Notes under the pieces: model-generated
Told to the model about the DNA's origin: nothing
The model's database searches: none
Seen by the model: only the letters and a program-made list of their open reading frames with translations
Program-made: the position numbers and the translations under genes
Shown: positions 8,532 through 17,884 of the stretch, piece by piece
Numbering within the stretch: position 1 is the stretch's first letter
Layout of the letters: every line of letters begins with the position of its first letter
Source: Chitinophaga polysaccharea
GTDB taxonomy: Bacteria; Bacteroidota; Bacteroidia; Chitinophagales; Chitinophagaceae
Direction of reading: 5' to 3'
DNA length: 64,000 bases
Assembly: GCF_007829335.1 (NCBI RefSeq)
Contig: NZ_VIWO01000001.1
Span: 1,302,001 to 1,366,000, forward strand

Positions 8532-9392
8532 ATGTATACCCTTTTTGATAGTCATGCCCTGAAGGGACAGCATGCCGTTAAAACATGGCAGCAGAATGGC
8601 TATCGCTGGGCATCGTATAGCCTTTACCGTGAACCGGCTTCCCACGAATTATATATACCTCATACTTTGTTGAACCTGGTTATACAGGGCCACAAGAGAA
8701 TGTATGACGGCAGGCAGGTACATCAGCTGGAAGCAGGCGATGTGCTGGTAATACCAGCCGGTACCCTGCTTTGTTCTGAAATACTCCGGCCGGCGCAGCA
8801 ATACCGGAGCATCAACCTGGTGATACCGGATGAAATGGTGATGTCAGCGCTGGCAGGAAGGGCCCGTTTACAGGATGCTTACAGTAAGGAATTGACCGTA
8901 CAATCCGGCGACAGGCGTTGGCGGCAACTCGCCACCACTTTGCTGCAGGGTTTTACTGAGGAAGGTAACCCCGGCCTGGCCTGTGAGAATATTCTCTCCC
9001 AGGCCTTACACCTGGTAAGCAGCAATGGGGCTTTGAGTAGCATGCTGTTGAAGGCGGTGAAATATCCGTTACCGGATATGATGGACCAGCTGAGAACCCG
9101 CTTGCCGGAAGTGCGTTTTTTGGAAGAAATTGCCCAAATGGGACATATGAGTACGGCCACCGTAAAGCGCCGTTTCCGTGAAATATACCATTGCAGTCCT
9201 ATGCAGTGGATATGGGAAAAGCGCCTGCAGATGGCGGGCTTCTTGTTGCGCACCACGGAACAATCCATCCCGGAAATTGCCTACAGCACCGGGTTTGAAG
9301 ATATTACTCATTTTTATCGCCAGTTCAGGCGTTGTTTCCAGGTAACACCATTGCAATGGCGGCATATCGAAACTGATCTTTTCAGCAAATAG
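8532..9392 (+). CDS. AraC-family transcriptional regulator
   Basis: An N-terminal cupin-like sensing domain (GHKRMYDGRQVHQLEAGDVLVI region, about residues 45-90) is followed by a C-terminal double helix-turn-helix (about 190-285). The latter includes ATVKRRFREIYHCSPMQWIW and the diagnostic second helix IAYSTGFEDITHFYRQFRR. Length 286 is usual for the family. It lies between the MBL-fold hydrolase and the NTF2-like gene on the same strand with short gaps, so it probably regulates this cluster. The effector is unknown. Confidence 0.92.
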   Translation: MYTLFDSHALKGQHAVKTWQQNGYRWASYSLYREPASHELYIPHTLLNLVIQGHKRMYDGRQVHQLEAGDVLVIPAGTLLCSEILRPAQQYRSINLVIPDEMVMSALAGRARLQDAYSKELTVQSGDRRWRQLATTLLQGFTEEGNPGLACENILSQALHLVSSNGALSSMLLKAVKYPLPDMMDQLRTRLPEVRFLEEIAQMGHMSTATVKRRFREIYHCSPMQWIWEKRLQMAGFLLRTTEQSIPEIAYSTGFEDITHFYRQFRRCFQVTPLQWRHIETDLFSK

Positions 9393-9431
9393 CTTTATTC
9401 CCTGATTCTCTACCTTCAGGAAAAAAAAGTA

Positions 9432-9779
9432 ATGGAACAACTGAGCCACTTTGGTGAGGCCTGGGTAAAAGCCTGGAATGCCCATGACCTGGAAGAGATA
9501 TTATCGCACTATGACGACAACATCGTTTTTTATTCCCCGGTGATCAAAAGAATCAACAATGATCCTTCCGGAACGATCCGGGGCAAAGAAAACCTGCGGG
9601 CCTACTTCAGCAAGGCCCTGGTAGCGTATCCTGATTTACATTTTGAATTGTATCATATCCTGGAAGGGGTCCAGTCTGTAGTGCTGTTTTACAAGAGCAT
9701 TAACGACAAATTATCAGCGGAAATGATGGTATTGAATGAAAAGGGGTTAGTGTGTGAAGTAAGGGCACATTACAAATAA
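9432..9779 (+). CDS. NTF2-like / SnoaL-like protein
   Basis: A 115-residue single-domain protein with the SnoaL/NTF2-like pattern: an N-terminal helix (WVKAWNAHDLEEILSHYDDN), then FYSPV, a GTIRGKENLRAYFSKAL helix and C-terminal strands. Such proteins form a conical pocket and act as small isomerases, hydrolases or ligand binders. No catalytic residues can be assigned. It follows the AraC gene by 39 bases and ends at a strong hairpin, so it probably closes the three-gene unit. Confidence 0.8.
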   Translation: MEQLSHFGEAWVKAWNAHDLEEILSHYDDNIVFYSPVIKRINNDPSGTIRGKENLRAYFSKALVAYPDLHFELYHILEGVQSVVLFYKSINDKLSAEMMVLNEKGLVCEVRAHYK

Positions 9780-9797
9780 TGTTACCACCTGTTAGGG

Positions 9798-9833
9798 TAT
9801 CTTGTTCAGGGATTAATACCGCTGAACAAGATA
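9798..9833. terminator. Bidirectional terminator
   Basis: TATCTTGTTCAG (9798-9809) pairs perfectly with CTGAACAAGATA (9822-9833), followed by a T-rich tract. It lies between two convergent genes ending at 9779 (+) and 9850 (-), so it can serve both. Confidence 0.75.
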
Positions 9834-9849
9834 TCTCTTTATATTATAA

Positions 9850-10344
9850 TTAAGGTCTGCGTCTGGGGCCTCCACCCTGCCCCATCCTGTTCATTCGTTG
9901 GGTATTGAGGTGGTTAATCATAATACTCCGGAACTCTCTTTCACTTTTAAATACCATGCCTGCTTTTCTGCCGGGTAGTATGCGTTGAAATTCATTGTTG
10001 TAGCGGGAACGGATGTCGAGCATTCTTTTTTCGTAATTCAGCTCTTTGTCCATATTTTTCCGGGCCAGTTCATCGGCATTATCTGCAGTCAGCTTATCCT
10101 GTTCTTTTTTGTCCCGGCGTTCGGCTATCAGTTGTTCTACTTCGTGGGTATAATTATTATATATCGGCAGAAACTTTTGGGCTTCTTCCGGTGTGAGTTC
10201 CAATTTTTTGGTCAGGTATTGTATCTGTATAGCCTTTATTTTCTCCGTAGCATCCTCTGCCGGAGGTTGTTGGGCGCTACTAACGCGGGTACCGGTGAGT
10301 AGCACAAACATTACAATCCATATAAAGCTAAAGCGTTTCATCAT
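9850..10344 (-). CDS. Spy/CpxP-like periplasmic protein
   Basis: A 164-residue exported protein with an N-terminal signal peptide (MMKRFSFIWIVMFVLLTGTRVSSAQ). The mature part is helical and highly charged, and contains LELTPEEAQKFLPIYNNY, the LTxxQ-type motif of Spy/CpxP envelope proteins. A second helix is rich in Lys/Asp/Glu (AERRDKKEQDKL). The tail is Gly/Arg/Pro-rich. Its start overlaps the stop of the upstream membrane gene by four bases. Being in a sigma-factor operon suggests an envelope-stress chaperone or sensor; this role is inferred. Confidence 0.75.
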   Translation of the reverse strand: MMKRFSFIWIVMFVLLTGTRVSSAQQPPAEDATEKIKAIQIQYLTKKLELTPEEAQKFLPIYNNYTHEVEQLIAERRDKKEQDKLTADNADELARKNMDKELNYEKRMLDIRSRYNNEFQRILPGRKAGMVFKSEREFRSIMINHLNTQRMNRMGQGGGPRRRP

Positions 10345-11060
10345 TTCTTATCAGGTAACACTTCCTTGGATAAATCTGTTTGCAGCAGGTATTTTTCGAT
10401 GGCATCCAGCGGAACGTCTTCACTCAGTTGATGTTGAACCGGGGAAACTTCCTGGGTAGCTGAAGATGCGAATACTGCATCATTATCAAAGGAATCAGTG
10501 TGGGTTTGCAGGTATTGAACGATATCCTGGTCGTTAAGATCTTCCAGTTGTTTTTCAATAGAGGTATTGTGATAGTTATTATTCACAATAAACAAGATGG
10601 CGCTGCTGCCTATAAAAGCGGTGAGGCAGGCGGCAACGGTCCATTTCATCCATGTGCTCACTTTATTTTTATGAACAACGCGGATAGGCGAAACAACGGG
10701 GATATGACGACCTGGTTGTAGGGATGCAAAGTAGTCATCCGGAACGGAAAGGGTATCTTTTCTGGTTATAGCGGCCAGGAAAGGGGAAAGTGTTTCCAGT
10801 TCTGTTTGTACCGGATTGATATTTTCTTCGGCTTTGATCCGTTGCAGGATAGTAGCTGGCAATGCGTCAAAATAACCAATGGGGATATCCTGGGGTGTGG
10901 GTGCGACAGAACGGAGTTCTTCCAACTGAACCTGCATCATAATAGCGGCCGGGAGCTGTTCAAAATAGCCGGCTGGAACCGCAAAAGGTGCCTTTGCCGG
11001 CCAGTTGATGCCTGGCGCTATTTGCATTAATTCACTTTGTATGTTGGTTAGCTTGTTCAT
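10341..11060 (-). CDS. Membrane protein of a sigma-factor operon, possible anti-sigma factor
   Basis: A 239-residue protein with one transmembrane helix (about residues 137-160, WTVAACLTAFIGSSAILFIV). The cytoplasmic half holds three copies of a short motif: FAVPAGYFEQLPAAI (about 26-40), QDIPIGYFDALPATI (about 57-71) and LSVPDDYFASLQ (about 103-114). It lies downstream of an ECF sigma factor and overlaps the Spy-like gene, the usual place for an anti-sigma factor. No ZAS or FecR domain is recognisable, so anti-sigma activity is inferred from position and topology. Confidence 0.6.
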   Translation of the reverse strand: MNKLTNIQSELMQIAPGINWPAKAPFAVPAGYFEQLPAAIMMQVQLEELRSVAPTPQDIPIGYFDALPATILQRIKAEENINPVQTELETLSPFLAAITRKDTLSVPDDYFASLQPGRHIPVVSPIRVVHKNKVSTWMKWTVAACLTAFIGSSAILFIVNNNYHNTSIEKQLEDLNDQDIVQYLQTHTDSFDNDAVFASSATQEVSPVQHQLSEDVPLDAIEKYLLQTDLSKEVLPDKK

Positions 11061-11166
11061 ATCCTGTTTGTTAGACAGTGAAGGGATCTAATAGTTTAAT
11101 GTGATTTTAATCTTTTAATAAAAATCTTTAAAAATCACTTAAAATAGATATTTGTATGATTATATA

Positions 11167-11718
11167 TCAGGCATTTCTGATAAATTCTTCTATTTTTTTT
11201 ACTGCGTGGTGGTAAGAGGCCTTCAGGGCTCCCTCCGAGGTTTCCAGCACTTTACTCATTTCTTCATAAGGCATTTCATCGTAATAACGGAGATTAAACA
11301 CCAGCCTTTGTTTATCTGGCAAGCTCAGAATGGCCCGTTGCAATTTCCATTCCAGCTTATTGGGATCAAACTGCGGGTCAGCTTTGAGTTTGTTGCTTAA
11401 GCCGGTTTCCACTTCCGACAGGGAAACGGATGCCTTACGTTTTTGCTGTTCCAGGAAAGTTAAACTTTCGTTGGTGGCAATTTTATACAGCCAGGTATAC
11501 AATTGTGCATCTTCCCGGAAGTTTTCCAGGTTTTTCCACACTTTAATGAACACGTTTTGCAACACATCGTTTGCGTCATCGTGATCCAGCACCATTCTGC
11601 GAATGTGCCAGTATAGCCTTTCCTGGTACTTCTGGATAACGAGTGTAAACCCTTTTTCCCTGGTATCCGGGGTGCGGTATAATGCCAGTAATGTTTTATC
11701 GTCCTGTGAAACGGCCAT
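11167..11718 (-). CDS. ECF-type RNA polymerase sigma factor
   Basis: A 183-residue sigma-70 family protein. Region 2 is visible in LVIQKYQERLYWHIRRMVLDHDDANDVLQ NVFIKVWKNLENF (about residues 27-69). Region 4, with its helix-turn-helix, is in LPDKQRLVFNLRYYDEMPYEEMSKVLETSEGALKASYHHAVKKIE (about 132-178). This is the size and domain order of extracytoplasmic-function sigma factors. It leads a three-gene - strand unit with the membrane protein and the Spy-like protein, a typical envelope-stress arrangement. The gap to the next gene (106 bases) shows no terminator. Confidence 0.92.
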   Translation of the reverse strand: MAVSQDDKTLLALYRTPDTREKGFTLVIQKYQERLYWHIRRMVLDHDDANDVLQNVFIKVWKNLENFREDAQLYTWLYKIATNESLTFLEQQKRKASVSLSEVETGLSNKLKADPQFDPNKLEWKLQRAILSLPDKQRLVFNLRYYDEMPYEEMSKVLETSEGALKASYHHAVKKIEEFIRNA

Positions 11719-11889
11719 AGGTTAAATGGATCTTAACAGGTTTTAATTAGATGAATATAAATAAAAACCCACTCATAAGACGAACGGATTAAGCGAAAGT
11801 TTAATGGACAGCCAGTGTGCCGGGAGTCTGGGGGGAATCATATTTTGATCCTAGTGATGGAAGAGGGTTGCAGGATATGGCTATAACGG

Positions 11890-11918
11890 GAAAAGGCCCC
11901 GTTCAGCGGGACCTTTTC
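11890..11918 (-). terminator. Terminator after the transketolase half-gene
   Basis: GAAAAGG-C-CCCG (11890-11901) pairs with CGGG-A-CCTTTTC (11907-11918), with one mismatch and a TTCAG loop. It lies just past the stop of the - strand gene ending at 11938. Confidence 0.65.
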
Positions 11919-11937
11919 TCAGTTATTATCAATGATG

Positions 11938-12900
11938 TTATTTTTTCTTTCTCTGCATAGCTTTCTCTGCAGCAGCTACGATATGATCCGGATCCAGGCC
12001 ATACTTTTTCAGGAGTTCCAGCGGTTTACCACTCTCACCGAAGGTGTCGTTGGTACCTACGTATTCGATAGGCACGGGAATATGACGGGAGGCAACCTGG
12101 GCAATGCTGTCGCCGAGTCCACCGAGTACGTTGTGTTCCTCTGCAGTAACTGCGCAACCGGTTTTAGTGAGAGAAGCGATAACAGCGGCTTCGTCGAGTG
12201 GTTTGATCGTGTGGATATTGATAATTTCCACGCTATATCCTTTTTCTTCCAGGATTTTGCCTGCTTCGATGGCCAGCCATACCATATGGCCACAGGCGAA
12301 CAGGGTTACATCTGTACCTTCATGGAGAATCTGGGCTTTACCCACCTCGAATTTTTGATCTTCTGCGGTGAAATTAGGCCATTTCGGACGACCGAAGCGG
12401 AGGTATACCGGACCTTCATAGTCAGCGATAGCGATAGTGGCGGCTTTGGTTTGGTTGAAATCGCAGGGCACGATAACAGTCATACCAGGCAGCATTTTCA
12501 TCATGCCGATATCTTCGAGGATCTGGTGAGTGGCGCCATCTTCACCCAGGGTAAGACCCGCGTGGGAGGCACATATTTTTACATTTTTGTTGGAGTAAGC
12601 AACAGATTGACGGATCTGGTCATATACCCTGCCAGTGGAGAAGTTGGCAAATGTAGTTGTATAAGGTATTTTACCACCAATAGTTAAGCCGGCAGCAATG
12701 CCAATCATATTAGCCTCAGCAATACCTACCTGTACAAAGCGGTCAGGAAATTCTTTCACGAATGCATTCAGTTTCATAGAACCGAGCAAATCGGCTGTCA
12801 GTGCTACTACATTGGGATTTTTACGGCCTGCTTCCAGTATTCCCTCGCCAAACCCGCCACGGGTTTCCTTTTCATTTAGTGGTTGAATATCTTTTACCAT
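11938..12900 (-). CDS. Transketolase, C-terminal subunit
   Basis: Corresponds to the pyrimidine-binding and C-terminal domains of transketolase (320 residues), as in organisms with a split enzyme. Visible segments are [46 protein letters not shown] (pyrimidine domain) and [16 protein letters not shown] (C-terminal domain). The N-terminal thiamine-diphosphate subunit, normally adjacent and upstream, is not in the window; the upstream neighbour is galE, 52 bases away. The partner must be elsewhere, or the protein may serve a different thiamine-diphosphate enzyme. Confidence 0.9.
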   Translation of the reverse strand: MVKDIQPLNEKETRGGFGEGILEAGRKNPNVVALTADLLGSMKLNAFVKEFPDRFVQVGIAEANMIGIAAGLTIGGKIPYTTTFANFSTGRVYDQIRQSVAYSNKNVKICASHAGLTLGEDGATHQILEDIGMMKMLPGMTVIVPCDFNQTKAATIAIADYEGPVYLRFGRPKWPNFTAEDQKFEVGKAQILHEGTDVTLFACGHMVWLAIEAGKILEEKGYSVEIINIHTIKPLDEAAVIASLTKTGCAVTAEEHNVLGGLGDSIAQVASRHIPVPIEYVGTNDTFGESGKPLELLKKYGLDPDHIVAAAEKAMQRKKK

Positions 12901-12952
12901 TGTGGTCTTTTTAAAATTGAAGTCTAAAAGTAAACATTAAAAAGTGATGATC

Positions 12953-13981
12953 CTAGTTGCTCAGCACTTTATTACGGAGGCTCACTTCCCACTGCCAGGC
13001 AGTGCGCATGCTGTCTTCTATACCTATTTTAGGTTCCCATTGCAGTTTCTCTTTAGCCTTGCTGTTGTTGGCATAAATAGAAATCACATCTCCTTCGCGG
13101 CGGGGACCTGTTGTATAGTTCAGTTTAATACCAGATATTTTTTCAAAGGCTTTGATAGCTTCCAGCACGGTAACGCCGTTGCCGGTACCCAGGTTAAACA
13201 CTTCGCAGTTGCTGGTATTGCGGTGTGCAATCAGGTATTGCAGTGCTTTTGTATGGGCGTTGGCAATATCCATTACGTGAATATAGTCACGTACGCAGGA
13301 ACCATCACGGGTATCATAATCGGTACCAAAAACGGTCATCTTAGGAATTTTGCCGATGGCGGTTTGGGTGATCACCGGTACCAGGTTATCGGGTTTACCC
13401 AGGGGTAATTCGCCGATGAGGGCAGACGGGTGGGCGCCTACCGGGTTAAAGTAACGAAGCAGTATAGACTGGGTATCGTTTACGCGGCTATAATCTTCAA
13501 TCATCTGTTCTCCCATTTGTTTGGTACGGGCGTAGGGTGATTGCGCTTCGCCGAGCGGGGTTTCTTCTACTACCGGGAGGGCTTTGGTGTTGCCATATAC
13601 CGAGCAGGAAGAAGAAAATACCAGGTTAGGTATGTTGTATTCTTTTACACACTTCAGCACATTGATGAGTGAGGTGAGGTTGTTCTGAAAGTACATCAGT
13701 GGCTCGTTAACAGATTCGCCCACTGCTTTCAGGGCTGCAAAATGGATAACGCCAACAATATCCCTGTTTTCATGAAATACCGCATTGGTATCTTCCAGGT
13801 TACAAAGGTCAACTTTGTAGTTGCGTACCTTTTTTCCGGTAATTTTTTCTATACCATCCAATAGTTGAGTGGAGCTTCTGATGTTGCTGTCTACAGACAC
13901 TACATCAAATCCATTATTGATCAGATCTACAATAGTATGTGCGCCAATATAGCCACAACCACCCGTAACAAGAACCTTCAT
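12953..13981 (-). CDS. galE: UDP-glucose 4-epimerase
   Basis: Interconverts UDP-glucose and UDP-galactose in the cytoplasm using bound NAD. This extended SDR of 342 residues has the dinucleotide loop TGGCGYIGAH (6-15), the catalytic Ser in SSSCSVYG (123-130) and Tyr150/Lys154 in the YxxxK motif. HFAALKAVGES and RYFNPVGAHPS are typical GalE segments. It lies 30 bases downstream of rfbA, so the two probably supply nucleotide sugars for surface polysaccharide from one transcript. Confidence 0.95.
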   Translation of the reverse strand: MKVLVTGGCGYIGAHTIVDLINNGFDVVSVDSNIRSSTQLLDGIEKITGKKVRNYKVDLCNLEDTNAVFHENRDIVGVIHFAALKAVGESVNEPLMYFQNNLTSLINVLKCVKEYNIPNLVFSSSCSVYGNTKALPVVEETPLGEAQSPYARTKQMGEQMIEDYSRVNDTQSILLRYFNPVGAHPSALIGELPLGKPDNLVPVITQTAIGKIPKMTVFGTDYDTRDGSCVRDYIHVMDIANAHTKALQYLIAHRNTSNCEVFNLGTGNGVTVLEAIKAFEKISGIKLNYTTGPRREGDVISIYANNSKAKEKLQWEPKIGIEDSMRTAWQWEVSLRNKVLSN

Positions 13982-14011
13982 GATATTTCAGATTTACTTT
14001 TAGTTGATATT

Positions 14012-14884
14012 TCAGAACATTTTTTGTTTGAGTACGGTTTCGAGGTAAGTTCCGTAACCGCTTTTCAGCAAAGGTTTGGCCAGCTCTTTTAGCTGGTCGG
14101 CATTGATAAATCCTTTGCGGTAGGCAATTTCTTCGATACAGGCTATTTTAATGCCTTGTCTTTGTTCAATTACCTGCACAAACTGGGAGGCCTGCATCAG
14201 GGAATCGAAAGTACCGGTGTCCAGCCAGGCGGTTCCGCGGGGTAAGATAGAAACTTTTAATTTTCCACGGCGTAAATATTCTTTATTTACATCCGTAATT
14301 TCATATTCGCCCCTGGCGCTGGGTTCCAGGTTTTTGGCAATTTCTACTACTGAATTATCGTAGAAATAAAGCCCCGGCACTGCGTAATTGGATTTGGGAT
14401 GTGCTGGTTTTTCCTCAATAGATAGTACGGTCATATCATCACCAAATTCTACCACACCATATCTTTCAGGATCAGATACCTGGTAGGCATATACGATTCC
14501 GCCATCTGGAGAGGCATTATTCGCCAATTGGGTGCCTAGGCCGGCTCCGTGAAAGATGTTATCGCCCAGTACCAGCGCTACATTATCGTTGCCAATAAAC
14601 GATTCCCCGATTACAAAAGCCTGTGCCAGACCATTGGGATTGGGTTGTTCGGCATAATTCAGGTTAAGCCCCAGCTGGTGTCCATCCCCGAAGAGGCGTT
14701 GAAATGCGGGAAGGTCATGGGGGGTAGAAATGATCAGGATATCTTTAATCCCCGCCAGCATCAGGGTAGACAGCGGGTAATAGATCATGGGCTTATCGTA
14801 CACCGGCATTATTTGCTTACTGATAGCGTAAGTAATGGGATGTAACCGGGTACCGGAGCCGCCGGCCAGGATAATTCCTTTCAT
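14012..14884 (-). CDS. rfbA: Glucose-1-phosphate thymidylyltransferase
   Basis: Makes dTDP-glucose from glucose-1-phosphate and dTTP, the first step of dTDP-rhamnose supply. Length 290 is normal. The N-terminal signature [20 protein letters not shown], the [17 protein letters not shown] segment and the product-binding [11 protein letters not shown] and [10 protein letters not shown] motifs are all present. The other rhamnose genes (rfbB, rfbC, rfbD) are not in the window. It is the first gene of the - strand rfbA-galE-transketolase run. Confidence 0.96.
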   Translation of the reverse strand: MKGIILAGGSGTRLHPITYAISKQIMPVYDKPMIYYPLSTLMLAGIKDILIISTPHDLPAFQRLFGDGHQLGLNLNYAEQPNPNGLAQAFVIGESFIGNDNVALVLGDNIFHGAGLGTQLANNASPDGGIVYAYQVSDPERYGVVEFGDDMTVLSIEEKPAHPKSNYAVPGLYFYDNSVVEIAKNLEPSARGEYEITDVNKEYLRRGKLKVSILPRGTAWLDTGTFDSLMQASQFVQVIEQRQGIKIACIEEIAYRKGFINADQLKELAKPLLKSGYGTYLETVLKQKMF

Positions 14885-14980
14885 TTCAAGATCATTTTTT
14901 GATGGTCAATAACTATGGTCTGCTTAAGAAAACCGCACAAAAATAGCGGCTCTCTTTCAAATGTCCAAAGAAAGCCTGCA

Positions 14981-15043
14981 GCCATTAAAGCAAACGCCCC
15001 ATGCGATCGTTGAATATTCGCATGGGACGTTTGCTTTAATGGC
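14981..15043. terminator. Long hairpin between PiT and rfbA
   Basis: The arm beginning GCCATTAAAGCAAACG at 14981 pairs with the arm ending CGTTTGCTTTAATGGC at 15043. Pairing continues inward through CCCATGCGA/TTCGCATGGG with one offset base. It starts 8 bases past the stop of the - strand PiT gene. The arms contain a TAAAGC unit like those of the other stop-codon hairpins, but the core differs. Confidence 0.65.
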
Positions 15044-15051
15044 TTATTATA

Positions 15052-16056
15052 TTAAATAAACAAATTGACGATAAAATAAGTTACTGCAGCAAGAAGTCCA
15101 CTGATGGGGATCGTTAATACCCAGGCCCAGAGCAGGGATACGGTTACACCCCAACGAACGGCCGATAATCGTTTAGTAGCGCCTACCCCCATAATAGCAC
15201 CCGTAATAACGTGGGTGGTACTGGCAGGGATACCCAGGTGTTCGGTGAGGAAGAGGGTAATGGCGCCGGAAGTTTCAGCAGCCACGCCTTCCAGCGGGGT
15301 TACTTTGGTAATGCGGGTCCCCATTGTTTTTACAATTTTCCATCCACCGCTCATGGTACCGAGGGCGATACAGGTAAAGCAGGATAAGGGTATCCAATCG
15401 GGCATTGACTTGATACTATCGATATAACCGGCAGAAACCATGGCGGCTGCAATGATACCCATTACTTTCTGGGCATCGTTACTACCGTGGCCAAGGCTCA
15501 GTGCAGCGGAAGATGCCAGCTGCAGGCGTTTGAACCAGCTTTCTGCCCGGTATGGATTCGCTTTCCGGCACACATTTACGATAATGAGCGTAATCACGAA
15601 CGCTACGATCATACCGATGAGGGGGGCCAATACGATAAAATACACGGTAGGAAGCACTTTGTGATAGTTGATCACCGCAAAGTTGCCACCTGAGGCAGTT
15701 AGCGCCGCTCCAATAAATCCCCCGATCAGGGTATGGGAAGAGCTGGATGGAATACCCAGCCACCAGGTAAACAGGTTCCAGGTAATGGCTGCTACCAGGC
15801 CGCAAAGGATTACTTTCAATGTAATAAACTGCTCAAATACAGAACTGGCCACAGAATTGGCCACTTTAAATTCTCCGATTACATATTTGGCAATAAAAAA
15901 AGCCGCAAAGTTGAAAACTGCGGCCCAGAGTACTGCCTGAAAAGGCGTCAGTACTTTGGTCGACACAATAGTGGCTATAGAGTTGGCGGCATCATGAAAA
16001 CCATTGATATAGTCAAAGATGAAGGCCAATATGATGATAATTACTAATAAAGTCAT
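15052..16056 (-). CDS. Inorganic phosphate transporter, PiT family
   Basis: Inner-membrane low-affinity phosphate permease, usually driven by H+ or Na+ symport. The 334 residues form about ten transmembrane segments with the duplicated PHO4 motif: FHDAANSIATIVSTKVLTP near the N-terminus and SLGHGSNDAQKVMGI in the middle, plus SSSHTLIGGFIGA and SASTTHVITGAIMG-like repeats. It follows a DUF47 gene by 39 bases, the standard pairing of a PiT permease with its PhoU-like accessory protein. Confidence 0.94.
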   Translation of the reverse strand: MTLLVIIIILAFIFDYINGFHDAANSIATIVSTKVLTPFQAVLWAAVFNFAAFFIAKYVIGEFKVANSVASSVFEQFITLKVILCGLVAAITWNLFTWWLGIPSSSSHTLIGGFIGAALTASGGNFAVINYHKVLPTVYFIVLAPLIGMIVAFVITLIIVNVCRKANPYRAESWFKRLQLASSAALSLGHGSNDAQKVMGIIAAAMVSAGYIDSIKSMPDWIPLSCFTCIALGTMSGGWKIVKTMGTRITKVTPLEGVAAETSGAITLFLTEHLGIPASTTHVITGAIMGVGATKRLSAVRWGVTVSLLWAWVLTIPISGLLAAVTYFIVNLFI

Positions 16057-16095
16057 GACAAAGGTGCATTATGCGTTCAGAACAGTATCCCCTAA

Positions 16096-16746
16096 TCAGG
16101 AGTACTTGATAATAATGGTTTCTATAACATTGGCGCAGTCTTCGCATTTGTCGGTAGCGATTTCCAGTGCCTGATAGATTTCACGCATTTTAATCAGTTC
16201 TGCCGCATTTTGCTCCGTATCGAACAAATCGGCGATGGCCATATCGTAAATATCGTCTGCATGGTTTTCGAGGCTGTTGATTTTTACGCAGGCATCCGTA
16301 ATGATGCGCATGTTCTGCATATTACGTAATTCAGGTATTGCTTTGGCGAGTTCCAGTACACCCAGGTGGATTAATTCAGCGAGTTTGCGGATGCTATCGT
16401 TGATATAGTGTACTTTGTAAAGGTCCATTCTTTTGGCGGAACCGTGGATATAGTCTGCCACATCATCCATAGTAGCAGCCAGGTAGTGGATATCTTCCCG
16501 GTCGAAGGGAGTAATGAAGTTTTGGCCTAGTTCTACAAATATCCGGTGCGTATAATCATCGTTTTTATGCTCCAGGCGCTCAATCAGATGTACTTTATCT
16601 TTTCTTACGGCCAGATCTGTAGTCGCTACCAGCTCATTGAGCACGGTTGCCATTTCTACCAGATTGGAAGCTACATCTTCAAACAGCGAATAAAATACCC
16701 GGTCTTTCGGCATGAACAGTTTAACAAAAGAATTGAAGCCTCCCAT
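16096..16746 (-). CDS. DUF47/PhoU-like phosphate transport accessory protein
   Basis: An all-helical cytoplasmic protein of 216 residues from the DUF47 (YkaA) family, which regulates PiT permeases. The start at 16746 (MGGFNSFVKLFMPKDRVFY) gives the usual N-terminus; an ATG at 16773 would add nine residues. Characteristic segments are LVEMATVLNELV, IERLEHKNDDYTHRIFVELGQNFITPFDREDIHYLA and KCEDCANVIETIII. It precedes the PiT gene on the same strand, so both are expected in one transcript. Confidence 0.92.
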   Translation of the reverse strand: MGGFNSFVKLFMPKDRVFYSLFEDVASNLVEMATVLNELVATTDLAVRKDKVHLIERLEHKNDDYTHRIFVELGQNFITPFDREDIHYLAATMDDVADYIHGSAKRMDLYKVHYINDSIRKLAELIHLGVLELAKAIPELRNMQNMRIITDACVKINSLENHADDIYDMAIADLFDTEQNAAELIKMREIYQALEIATDKCEDCANVIETIIIKYS

Positions 16747-16928
16747 ACGTTTGAGTTTAAAAATTTGCCGCAAAAATAGCTTTCAGGATCTATCCCAGCC
16801 AGTAAAAAACGCGAATTAATAATTCCTTAACACTGGATTAATATAAAAGTAATATAGCGATTTTTCCTTTGTATTGAAAATTATACTCATAATCAGGCTG
16901 CCTACAACCTGTACATACGACCTATTAA

Positions 16929-17759
16929 ATGTCAGACAAACGTCCATTAGATATAGCCGTTATTTCCGATGTGCATCTGGGAATTTACGGGTGTCACGCA
17001 AAGGAATTGATCCAATACCTGGATAGCATAGCGCCAAAAATTCTGATACTGAATGGGGATATTATCGATATCTGGCAGTTTAGCAAACGCTATTTTCCCA
17101 AAGCCCATACCAAGGTAATCCGCAAGATCCTCAAGATGATCGGCAAGGGTACAGAAGTGTACTACCTGACCGGCAACCACGATGAAGCACTGCGCAAGTA
17201 CGCCGGCTTCGAACTGGGCAATTTCACCATCGATAATAAACTGGTGCTGGAAGTAGATGGCAAGAGACATTGGTTTTTCCATGGCGACGTATACGATGTG
17301 ACCATGAAAAATTCCAAATGGCTGGCTAAACTGGGAGGAAAAGGATACGACCTGCTCATTATCCTCAACCGCCTGGTCAATCACCTGCTGGAAAGCCTGG
17401 GGAGAGAAAAGATGTCTTTCTCCAAAAAAGTAAAACAAGGGGTAAAGTCAGCCGTAAAGTTTATTTCCGATTTTGAGCAAACAGTGGCCGAAATAGCAGC
17501 GGATAAAGAGTTTGACGTAGTATGCTGCGGGCATATTCACCAGCCCCTGATCAAGGAAATGCAGGTGGGCGACAAAACAGTCACTTACCTGAATTCGGGC
17601 GACTGGGTAGAAAGTCTCACCTCACTTGAGTATATTAACCAGCAATGGACCCTGTACCAACATCCCATTACCAAAGCTCGTATTGTACTGGCAGAAGATG
17701 AAGACGACGCCAATCCTGACTGGGATATTCAGCGTATTATTACTTTCCCCGGCGCTTAA
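16929..17759 (+). CDS. LpxH-like metallophosphoesterase (UDP-2,3-diacylglucosamine diphosphatase family)
   Basis: A calcineurin-like phosphoesterase of 276 residues. The metal-binding motifs occur in order: SDVHLG (about 14-19), NGDIID, TGNHDEAL and CCGHIHQP. The YFPKAHTKVIRKILKMIGKG and RHWFFHGDVYD segments resemble LpxH/LpxG-type enzymes that cleave UDP-2,3-diacylglucosamine in lipid A synthesis. It is transcribed divergently from the DUF47-PiT pair. Substrate assignment is by family resemblance only. Confidence 0.85.
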   Translation: MSDKRPLDIAVISDVHLGIYGCHAKELIQYLDSIAPKILILNGDIIDIWQFSKRYFPKAHTKVIRKILKMIGKGTEVYYLTGNHDEALRKYAGFELGNFTIDNKLVLEVDGKRHWFFHGDVYDVTMKNSKWLAKLGGKGYDLLIILNRLVNHLLESLGREKMSFSKKVKQGVKSAVKFISDFEQTVAEIAADKEFDVVCCGHIHQPLIKEMQVGDKTVTYLNSGDWVESLTSLEYINQQWTLYQHPITKARIVLAEDEDDANPDWDIQRIITFPGA

Positions 17760-17884
17760 AAAAACATTTTGCTGATTTCCGCTTTGAAGTATTCATATTT
17801 ATTATATTTAGTATATATTTATAATTAAATATTATTTTCACAAAATCATAACAACCGCTTAATATTAAATTAAAGGTAGACTCC

